Source: Hyphomicrobiales bacterium (GTDB lineage: Bacteria > Pseudomonadota > Alphaproteobacteria > Rhizobiales > Beijerinckiaceae). Taken from it: a stretch of 43,363 nt of DNA. Shown one piece after another: positions 15,578 to 22,525 of this stretch. The translations under genes and the position numbers were made by a program. The notes beneath the pieces are model-generated. The model was not told the origin of the DNA, did no database searches, and saw nothing but the letters and a program-made list of their open reading frames with translations. Numbering within the stretch: position 1 is the stretch's first letter; every line of letters begins with the position of its first letter. Location of the stretch: the NCBI GenBank assembly GCA_947455455.1, contig CANGOE010000017.1, positions 1 to 43,363 of the forward strand. Direction: 5' to 3'.

Positions 15578-16411
15578 ATGATTTCGGGCACTACCAAACT
15601 GATTGCGCATCTGGGCTATCCCACTGAATCCTTCCGCGCGCCGATGATCTACAATCCCTATTTCAACAAGCACAACATCAATGCCGTGGTGGTGCCGATG
15701 GGGTGCAAGGCCGAGGACTACGACAGGTTTCTGCCGCTGGTGTTCCGCCTGTCCAACATCCATGGCGCGCTGATCACCATGCCGCATAAGGTGACCACCA
15801 TTTCATTGCTGGACGAGGTGATGACAACCGCCAAAGTGGCAGGCTCCTGCAATGCCGTGCGGCTGAATAGCAAGGGCAAGCTGGTTGGCGATATGTTCGA
15901 CGGCGAAGGATTTGTGCGCGGTGTCTTGCGCAAGGGGCGGGTGTTGCAAGGGGCCAAGGTGTTTGTCGCGGGCTGTGGCGGTGTCGGGTCTGCCATTGCC
16001 GCTTCAATGGCCAAAGCAGGTGTGGCCGAGATGAGCCTGTATGATTCCTATACGCCGATCATGCATGGCTTGGCGGATCGGCTGAAAACCCATTATCCGC
16101 AATTGCTTGTCTCGGTGGGTGTCAATGATCCGGCGGGATATGACGTGGTCGTCAATGCCACACCGTTGGGTATGAAAGAGGGCGATCCGTTGCCCATGGA
16201 TGTCAGCCGCATTGCGCCGACCAGTTTTGTCGGCGAGGTGGTGATGAAACAGGAGATCACGCCGTTTCTGGAGGCCGCGCGGGCGCGGGGCTGTGCCTAT
16301 CAGATCGGCACCGACATGCTGTTCGAGCAGATCCCGGCCTATCTGGAATTTTTCGGCTTCAGGACCACCACGCCGGACGAACTGCGCGAAGTGGCCGAAA
16401 TCAGCTATTAA
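15578..16411 (+). CDS. shikimate/quinate dehydrogenase-like oxidoreductase
   Basis: This 277-residue protein has the AroE fold. The catalytic pair appears kept as K71 in ITMPHK and D108 in GDMFDGEGF, and the nucleotide-binding loop is AGCGGVGSA (131-139). The substrate pocket differs from shikimate dehydrogenase: the two serines in the N-terminal GNPIxHSxSP motif are replaced, giving GYPTESFRAP with F19 and A21. Shikimate itself is therefore an unlikely substrate. CGGAG precedes ATG 15578 with suitable spacing. It follows the TRAP genes and is convergent with the BKACE gene, so it probably oxidises the imported acid or a product of it. Confidence 0.8.
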   Translation: MISGTTKLIAHLGYPTESFRAPMIYNPYFNKHNINAVVVPMGCKAEDYDRFLPLVFRLSNIHGALITMPHKVTTISLLDEVMTTAKVAGSCNAVRLNSKGKLVGDMFDGEGFVRGVLRKGRVLQGAKVFVAGCGGVGSAIAASMAKAGVAEMSLYDSYTPIMHGLADRLKTHYPQLLVSVGVNDPAGYDVVVNATPLGMKEGDPLPMDVSRIAPTSFVGEVVMKQEITPFLEAARARGCAYQIGTDMLFEQIPAYLEFFGFRTTTPDELREVAEISY

Positions 16412-16422
16412 TCAAGCAAAGG

Positions 16423-16450
16423 GAGTGCGGCAGTGTGACCTGCCGCACTC
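16423..16450. terminator. hairpin between convergent genes
   Basis: GAGTGCGGCAG (16423-16433) pairs perfectly with CTGCCGCACTC (16440-16450) over a six-base loop, midway between two convergent genes. The T-tracts are weak on both sides (GGTTTCC on plus, CCCTTTGCTT on minus), so it is probably a modest two-way terminator. Confidence 0.6.
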
Positions 16451-16459
16451 GGTTTCCAT

Positions 16460-17296
16460 TCAGGATGTTTGGAGCGGCAGGCCCAAAATCTCGCGGGCCT
16501 GTTGCCACGTGGCCACCGGACGGTTGTGCCGCTGGCAGATCTCTACCGTGCGCTTGACGAGTGCGGCATTGGACGGAGCCAGAGTGGTGCGGTCGAGCTT
16601 GATATTGTCTTCAAGGCCGGTGCGGGTATGGCCGCCTTTGGCAATCGACCATTCATTGACACGGATCTGGTCGGGACCGATCCCGGCGCCGCACCATTGC
16701 GCATCGGGGGCAAAGCGCTTGAGTGTCTCGATATAGAAATCGAAAATGCGCTCGTCTGCAGGCATGGCGTTTTTCACACCCATCACGAATTGCACATAAA
16801 GCGGGCCCTTCAGGCGGCCATCTTTGGCCATTTTGGCCGCATGGACGATGTGGGACAGATCGAAAGCCTCGATTTCCGGCTTCACATTATACGTGAGCAT
16901 TTCGGATGACAGCCAATCGACCAGATCGGGAGAGTTTTCATAGACGCGGGTCGGGAAATTGTTGGACCCTACCGTCAAAGAGGCCATATCCGGACGCAAG
17001 GGGAGCATGCCGCCGCGGTCACGCCCCGCACCGGAGCGGCCACCGGTTGAAAACTGGATGATCATGCCCTTGCAGTGCTTTTCCAGCCCCTCTTTGAGGC
17101 GTGCAAAGCGTTCGGGGTCCGAGGTCGGCTTGCCTGCATCATCGCGGACATGGCAATGGGCAATCGAAGCGCCTGCCTCGAAAGAAGCCTGCGTGCTCTC
17201 GATTTGCTCGCTGATGGTGACCGGAACAGCAGGGTTATCGGCCTGCGTCGGCACACTTCCGGTGATTGCGACACAGATGATGCATGGTTCGCTCAT
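16460..17296 (-). CDS. beta-keto acid cleavage enzyme (BKACE, DUF849)
   Basis: This 278-residue enzyme belongs to the BKACE family. Its members join a beta-keto acid with acetyl-CoA to give acetoacetate and a new acyl-CoA; the founding member is 3-keto-5-aminohexanoate cleavage enzyme. Zn ligands are visible as H47 and H49 in AHCHVRDD. STGGRSG and VNEWSIAKGGHTRTGLEDN are conserved, the latter containing the catalytic-site Arg and Glu. The specificity subgroup cannot be set from sequence alone. Together with the AroE-like protein, SDR and TRAP transporter nearby it suggests breakdown of a hydroxy acid by way of a beta-keto acid. Confidence 0.9.
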   Translation of the reverse strand: MSEPCIICVAITGSVPTQADNPAVPVTISEQIESTQASFEAGASIAHCHVRDDAGKPTSDPERFARLKEGLEKHCKGMIIQFSTGGRSGAGRDRGGMLPLRPDMASLTVGSNNFPTRVYENSPDLVDWLSSEMLTYNVKPEIEAFDLSHIVHAAKMAKDGRLKGPLYVQFVMGVKNAMPADERIFDFYIETLKRFAPDAQWCGAGIGPDQIRVNEWSIAKGGHTRTGLEDNIKLDRTTLAPSNAALVKRTVEICQRHNRPVATWQQAREILGLPLQTS

Positions 17297-17459
17297 AATG
17301 GACCCGTTTGGTTGAGTGTTTCCGAGGGAGTGTTCTTGTGGGCTGATTCATAAGCCAAAAGTCGTGAATTGAACATAAGGCCAAATTGTTTTTTTGCTTT
17401 TGGTGCGGGCTGTACCACTGTTACGGTGTAGGCATTGTCGGGTTCGGGAGCGTGAAGCA

Positions 17460-18386
17460 GTGACGAGGATCATCACCTATACAGCCAATCCGGCTATCGA
17501 TGTCTGGGCGCAATGCGATCAGATCGTGCCGACAGAGAAAACCCGCGTCAGGGATGTCCGCTATGACGCCGGCGGTGGCGGCATCAATGTGGCCCGTGTG
17601 CTGACGGCCTTGGGAGCCGATGCCCTGCCGGTCTATCTGGCAGGCGGGGCGACGGGTCCGCTGTTTGAAACCTTGCTCAAACGCACCATCCCCAAGGGCG
17701 AAGTGATCGCGATTTCCGGCGACACCCGCCTGTCGGAGGTGGTTTACGAACGATCCACCGGACGGGAACTGCGCTTTGTTGCCGAAGGGCCGGTCATCAC
17801 TGCTCAAGAAACCGCCCAAGTGCTCGACCATGTCCGCCGGACGCTTGATCAGGCCAGCACGGGCGATTGGCTGGTGGCCAGCGGCAGTCTGCCGCGCGGT
17901 CTGCCCGCCCGCCATTATCGCGATCTGGCAGAGATGGCCCATGCCAAAGGCCTGTTGTTCGCGCTGGACTGTTCGGGCGAAGCCCTGCGCACCAGTTGCC
18001 GCGAGGGCAGGATCGACCTGCTCAAGCTCTCCAAAAGCGAATTGGGTGAAATCACCCATCATCCTTTGACCGATCGTGCATCGGTAGAAACGGCGGCGCT
18101 GGAATTGGTGGGAGGCGGCCGCATCGGTCGGGTTCTGGTCAGCCTTGGCCCACAGGGCGCTTTGCTGGCCGACAAACACGGCCTCGCTTTCGCGCCCGCC
18201 ATCCCGATCGAGGTCAAAAGTACGGTCGGGGCTGGCGACAGCTTTTTGGGTGGATTTCTTTACGGTCTTACACGGGGCGAAACACCTGCCGACGCGCTGG
18301 CTACCGCCATCAAAGCCGGATCGGCGGCCTGCCTCAATCCGGGCACGCAACTGGTCGATCGAGGGCAGTTCGACCGGTTGGGGTGA
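17460..18386 (+). CDS. PfkB-family sugar kinase (1-phosphofructokinase type)
   Basis: This 308-residue ribokinase-fold enzyme phosphorylates a sugar phosphate, most likely fructose 1- or 6-phosphate or tagatose 6-phosphate. The N-terminal TYTANPAIDVW and GGGGINVARVLTALG are typical of the 1-phosphofructokinase/PfkB branch. STVGAGDSFLGGF carries the catalytic base D260. GTG 17460 is chosen because GGGAG at 17446-17450 precedes it and the protein starts exactly at the family N-terminus. It is a single gene, divergent from BKACE and convergent with the GDP-fucose synthase gene. Confidence 0.85.
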   Translation: MTRIITYTANPAIDVWAQCDQIVPTEKTRVRDVRYDAGGGGINVARVLTALGADALPVYLAGGATGPLFETLLKRTIPKGEVIAISGDTRLSEVVYERSTGRELRFVAEGPVITAQETAQVLDHVRRTLDQASTGDWLVASGSLPRGLPARHYRDLAEMAHAKGLLFALDCSGEALRTSCREGRIDLLKLSKSELGEITHHPLTDRASVETAALELVGGGRIGRVLVSLGPQGALLADKHGLAFAPAIPIEVKSTVGAGDSFLGGFLYGLTRGETPADALATAIKAGSAACLNPGTQLVDRGQFDRLG

Positions 18387-18421
18387 GTGGGCCAAGATCG
18401 CAGGGCTTGACTGTGCCACAG

Positions 18422-19393
18422 CTAGCGCGATTGGCGGAGGCTGTCCCCTTGTTTCAAAAACCAATGATAGGTTGCAGATAGGCCTTCTTCGAGCCCAATC
18501 GAGGATTTCCAGCCAAGGCTGTTGATTTTGCCAACATCCAGCAATTTTTGCGACGTGCCGTCAGCCTTGGCGAGATCGTGAACGATTGTTCCCCGAAAGC
18601 CCACAATAGCGCAGATCAATTTTGCAAGCTCCAATATCGTCATATCTTTGCCGGAGCCGATATTCACCTGTTCTGATCCTGAATAGCGTGTCATCAGATG
18701 CACGCATGCATCGGCGCAATCATCGACGTGAAGAAATTCCCGGCGGGGTCGGCCTGTGCCCCAAATCACAATGGTCTCATCACCCCGCAGTTTCGCCTCA
18801 TGGGTTTTGCGGATCAGTGCCGGGATCACATGGCTTTTATCCAGATTGAAATTATCTCCCGGCCCATAGAGGTTGGTGGGCATGGCCGAGATGAAATTGG
18901 CACCATATTGCATGCGATAGGCTTGGGTCATTTTGATCCCGGCGATTTTGGCAATCGCATACCATTCATTGGTGGGTTCAAGGGCTCCCGTCAAAAGCGC
19001 ATCTTCGGGGATGGGTTGGGGAGCATGTTTTGGGTAGATACAGGATGAACCGAGAAAAATCAGCTTTTCGACGTTGTTTTGATAGGCCGCATGGATGATA
19101 TTTGTTTCGACTGTCAGATTTTCATACAGAAAATCAGCAGGGTAGCTCATATTGGCCAGAATACCGCCGACTTTTGCGGCCGCCATAAAGATGGCGTCTG
19201 GACGATTGGTGGCCATCCAGTCTCTCACCCCTGCTTGATCGGTCAGGTTCAATTCAGACCGATCAGCTGTGAGGACCGAGCAATTCTCGGAGGCAAGCCT
19301 GCGAACAATCGCGCTGCCGACCATCCCGTTATGCCCGGCAACCCAAACTCTTTTCCCTTGCAGTGAATAAGAGGTACTCTGTGGATCAGACAT
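18422..19393 (-). CDS. fcl: GDP-L-fucose synthase
   Basis: This 323-residue extended SDR enzyme makes GDP-L-fucose from GDP-4-keto-6-deoxymannose by epimerisation and reduction. The NADP loop is GHNGMVGSA (20-28), the active site is GSSCIYPK (115-122) with Y145 and K149 in WYAIAKIAG, and TNLYGPGDNF and GTGRPRREFLHVDD are family hallmarks. I chose ATG 19393; a GTG at 19405 would add four residues. The usual partner gene gmd (GDP-mannose dehydratase) is not in this window. It lies downstream of the two-domain methyltransferase gene with an 18-base gap, so the two are likely co-transcribed and serve surface glycan synthesis. Confidence 0.93.
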   Translation of the reverse strand: MSDPQSTSYSLQGKRVWVAGHNGMVGSAIVRRLASENCSVLTADRSELNLTDQAGVRDWMATNRPDAIFMAAAKVGGILANMSYPADFLYENLTVETNIIHAAYQNNVEKLIFLGSSCIYPKHAPQPIPEDALLTGALEPTNEWYAIAKIAGIKMTQAYRMQYGANFISAMPTNLYGPGDNFNLDKSHVIPALIRKTHEAKLRGDETIVIWGTGRPRREFLHVDDCADACVHLMTRYSGSEQVNIGSGKDMTILELAKLICAIVGFRGTIVHDLAKADGTSQKLLDVGKINSLGWKSSIGLEEGLSATYHWFLKQGDSLRQSR

Positions 19394-19411
19394 GTGTGTG
19401 TTCACATTTTT

Positions 19412-21001
19412 CTAGAGTGGCTTTTGGGCCATTCGCGCCTGAAGCTCTCGCATGGCATTGGCATGATCGCGTTGCAACGCGTCGTATTTGTTTTGCAGAA
19501 CCTGGAGGTCCTGCTGCAATTTGCCGACATTTTGTTCCAATGCGCCGGCGGTAAGCAGGCGGCGGATCGGGGCAATCGTATCAATGATCATCAGACGGGG
19601 AGGGTGCTTCACACCCTCTGCCTGAGGCCATGCGACACGCTTGAAATCCGGAACAGGATTGAGGGCCTCGATCATTGCTCCGGTTGCGATGATCGCACAG
19701 CCCCGTTTGGCGCCGGTCTCATGGCTTGAGGGGAGCGAAGGAAAGAAAAGAGCCGCGCCTTTTGGATCGATGGTTGCCAATAATTCCGTTGTCAGTCGTT
19801 TCCCCGGGCCATAGTCATCAAAACTGTAGCCGGGGTCGCCGGGTACTGCAAAATCATCGATCACCACAACGCAAGCCTTTCCGCTTGCAATAATCAGCCC
19901 GAGCTCTTCGGCCAGTGGCAGATCAACACCCCAATGGGCATCAAGATAGATAAAAAGCGGTGCGTCTTTTGATGCCAGATGCCGTGCCAGAAAGGCCCGT
20001 GCGTCGCATTGTTCCACCTCGATAGACGCAAAAGAGGCCAATTTGTGTTTGGCTGTCATCACCCAGCGCGCTTCAATATCGCAGGTATGGATCGGGCCTT
20101 TGAAATTCTCTCCGAAAAAGCGGGTCGTGTTGCCCCGAAATGTTCCTGTCTCCAGAATGGCGCTGAAGGGGATGGTTTTCAAAAGATCCAGAATAAATTT
20201 TGTCCGTCCGGACTGTCCGTTGAACGGATTTGACCACCATCCGAATGGCTCGGGAATGGCCCTGTCAAAGGCAGAGGCGACTGCGGATATTTGCAGGCCA
20301 ATATCACTCATTCCATAAGCGGCAATGGTGCCGCCGAGGATTTGCAACTCTTCTGCGACACGCAAAAGGGCGACATCATCGAGGGCAAGTTCAAAAAGCA
20401 TGTCACAATAGATGCCGCCCGAAGGATGTTGGGCAAACACAGATTTGGACAGCAAACGGTATCGTTTCGATTGAAGCCATTTTTCAAGTTCATCCGCAGT
20501 GGTGCACCCTTCATAGGCTTCGAAATCTGCGGCCTCGACCTTGAGAAAACGTATGGATTTGAGGAGCCTCTCGGCTCCCTTCAACACAAGCAGTTCGGAG
20601 CCCTGCGTGTCCAAAACAAGGGTATCAATTCCGGATATATCCAGTTTTCCCTCGGTCACGAGTTGATCCAGTGTGGTCGAGACAAGATCGATCTGTCCGA
20701 CAAAATCCACACCGGGCCAGATATCGCGATGTTTGGCGAGATTCAGGATGGAGGATGAGGCCCCCTGATTGTTGGCAATGTTGAATTTGTAAGACTGGCC
20801 GGGAACATCCGTTACCAGAGCTTCGATCGCAGACTGCTTCGGAAAATCGGCGATATGGCGCGCCAGAATGGCAAAGGCTTCCGGAAGGGCTTCGATCCAG
20901 ACAACCTTCAAACCATGATGATGATAGATGTCGCGCTCTTGGCCGTGGTTCGCGCCAACATGAAGAACGCCTGTCGCACGGGCAAGTATATTATTCAGCA
21001 C
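19412..21001 (-). CDS. two-domain methyltransferase (FkbM plus class I SAM domain)
   Basis: This protein of 529 residues appears to join two methyltransferases. The N-terminal FkbM-type domain shows GVLHVGANHGQE (residues 11-22) and LVLDTQGSELLVLKG. A second Rossmann domain begins near residue 265, with ILETGTFRGNTTRFF as motif I, TCDIE as motif II and FIYLDAHWGVDLPL downstream. The last 40 residues are probably a coiled coil. FkbM enzymes O-methylate sugars in many surface glycans, so methylation of a glycan is likely but unproven. GTG 21001 is chosen because GGAG lies seven bases before it; an in-frame GTG at 21022 is also possible. It is upstream of fcl on the same strand. Confidence 0.75.
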   Translation of the reverse strand: MLNNILARATGVLHVGANHGQERDIYHHHGLKVVWIEALPEAFAILARHIADFPKQSAIEALVTDVPGQSYKFNIANNQGASSSILNLAKHRDIWPGVDFVGQIDLVSTTLDQLVTEGKLDISGIDTLVLDTQGSELLVLKGAERLLKSIRFLKVEAADFEAYEGCTTADELEKWLQSKRYRLLSKSVFAQHPSGGIYCDMLFELALDDVALLRVAEELQILGGTIAAYGMSDIGLQISAVASAFDRAIPEPFGWWSNPFNGQSGRTKFILDLLKTIPFSAILETGTFRGNTTRFFGENFKGPIHTCDIEARWVMTAKHKLASFASIEVEQCDARAFLARHLASKDAPLFIYLDAHWGVDLPLAEELGLIIASGKACVVVIDDFAVPGDPGYSFDDYGPGKRLTTELLATIDPKGAALFFPSLPSSHETGAKRGCAIIATGAMIEALNPVPDFKRVAWPQAEGVKHPPRLMIIDTIAPIRRLLTAGALEQNVGKLQQDLQVLQNKYDALQRDHANAMRELQARMAQKPL

Positions 21002-21207
21002 TCTTATTCTCCGATGGGTCACTCAAGTCCCGTGCCCAAAAATCTGGGTTGTCCAGATTATCAAAATACAGCCTGTGTATTATATCGCCAATTCTTGGAG
21101 TATGGCCATACAATTAAAGATCATCATTAATTCCAATGCTTTCAGCGTGCTGTTGAGAAAGGCTCCGTCTTATGAAATGATGCCATAAAGAAGGATATTG
21201 TTTTCAA

Positions 21208-21855
21208 ATGCCGCCCAAATCCATTTCTCTGCTCTATACAACGGCCAGACACGCCGTGATCGACGATGTAATCGGACGCTGGTTCGATGAAGGCCATGAA
21301 GCCATCGAAATGATTTTGGTCACGGATGAACCGGTGACCTATCAGCGCAATCATCCGAATGTGCGTCACGTCATCAATGCCGGCAGGAGGGATTGTGTCA
21401 CCGGATGGAATTTGGCGGCTCTCCACTCCGTCGGAGACATTTTGATACAGGTGTCTGATGATCTGTTTCCTCCGCCAGGATGGGCCAAATCGATCCGAGG
21501 CATGATTGAGCAATTGTCACAAGTCAGACCGGATGTGGTTTTAAATCTGCTCGACGAGCGTAAGATCCTGTTTTCCGTGTTCCATCCGGTGATGACACGG
21601 AGCGCATATGAGAAGCTGAATGTCATTTATCCGCCGGACTTCGAGTCCATGTACTGCGATAATTGGTTTTGTGCTTATCATCGAAAATATAGCTGTTATG
21701 GCGAAGGCCATGAGGTGTTCTGGCACCATCGCCACAGGACGACTCATGCGGTCGAAATCGACGATGTGACGCGCCTGCACGAAAGCTCCGAGCGCTATGT
21801 CAGAGGCCGGGAAACCTTCGCGAAATATGTTCGTGAACATGGATTGTCGGTGTGA
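21208..21855 (+). CDS. glycosyltransferase-like protein (GT-A fold)
   Basis: This 215-residue protein looks like a short glycosyltransferase of the GT2-like kind. SISLLYTTARH starts the fold, GWNLAALHSVGDILIQVSDDLFPPPGW (from residue 66) has the expected position and shape of the nucleotide-sugar segment, with SDD standing in for DxD, and a His-rich stretch, VFWHHRHRTTH, lies in the C-terminal part. No membrane helix or signal peptide is seen. It is divergent from the two-domain methyltransferase gene. AAGGA lies 12 bases before ATG 21208. The family placement rests on fold-level pattern only. Confidence 0.6.
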   Translation: MPPKSISLLYTTARHAVIDDVIGRWFDEGHEAIEMILVTDEPVTYQRNHPNVRHVINAGRRDCVTGWNLAALHSVGDILIQVSDDLFPPPGWAKSIRGMIEQLSQVRPDVVLNLLDERKILFSVFHPVMTRSAYEKLNVIYPPDFESMYCDNWFCAYHRKYSCYGEGHEVFWHHRHRTTHAVEIDDVTRLHESSERYVRGRETFAKYVREHGLSV

Positions 21856-22525
21856 GACAACTGGAAAGCGATGACCGGCCTTTCATTGCGGCAAAGTGCA
21901 TGATCCGTTGCGCGTTTCTTGACACAGTGCGGGCAGAGACAGGGGAATGAGTTTCCCGTTAAAGGCTGTTTAAATAAGAATGAATGGGATCCGTATAAGC
22001 CTCAGTAATCCACAGTTTAAAATCATTCAGAGCGTGAGAACCAAATGATTTTAAGATCAATAATAAACCGGTCCGCCCCGGCGGGGCATCCCATGTCACG
22101 CAATGGTGTGGGATTTGTCTGTCATGATTGGCGCGATGGGTGCCGGAATAGGTTTTTGGCTCAGCTGGAAATCTGTAAAAAAGTCAGACCAGTGCTTTAT
22201 TGATGGATTTTGAAAGGCACATGCCGCGTGATGTGGCTAAGATGCAATTTGTATTTCAGTTATTTAAGGCTATAAAATTTTATCTGTTTATATCCAATAA
22301 ATTAAATATTAATTATTGATTTCGAAGCCCCATAACGTTTATTCAATATATTGTTTTTGAATTGATTGATGATTATCAAATTCTATCAAAAATCAAGAAT
22401 ATAAACATAAAACTGTGTGAATTTGTAATACATATACAAATACGATACACACCAACAAAATAAGATCGTAAACAAAATTTTAATAGTGTGCAGTGGCATG
22501 CGTTGTGAATGAGTGGAGTTGTCAT
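21856..22525. other. 670-base AT-rich intergenic region upstream of autotransporter 1
   Basis: I find no convincing gene here. The region becomes strongly AT-rich after about 22200. It holds an 11-base perfect inverted repeat (22017-22054) and a short GCCCC/GGGGC hairpin at 22075-22087 without a T-tract. It probably carries the promoter and a long leader of the autotransporter gene, but I cannot place the promoter with confidence. Confidence 0.6.
22017..22054. promoter_or_regulatory. inverted repeat upstream of autotransporter 1
   Basis: TTAAAATCATT (22017-22027) and AATGATTTTAA (22044-22054) are perfect inverse copies separated by 16 bases. They lie about 470 bases before the start codon of the autotransporter gene. 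A regulator-binding site or RNA hairpin is possible. Confidence 0.4.

Noticed and set aside
22075-22087. terminator after the small glycosyltransferase gene
   Set aside because: The GCCCC/GGGGC hairpin has no T-tract on either side and lies 220 bases from the stop codon.
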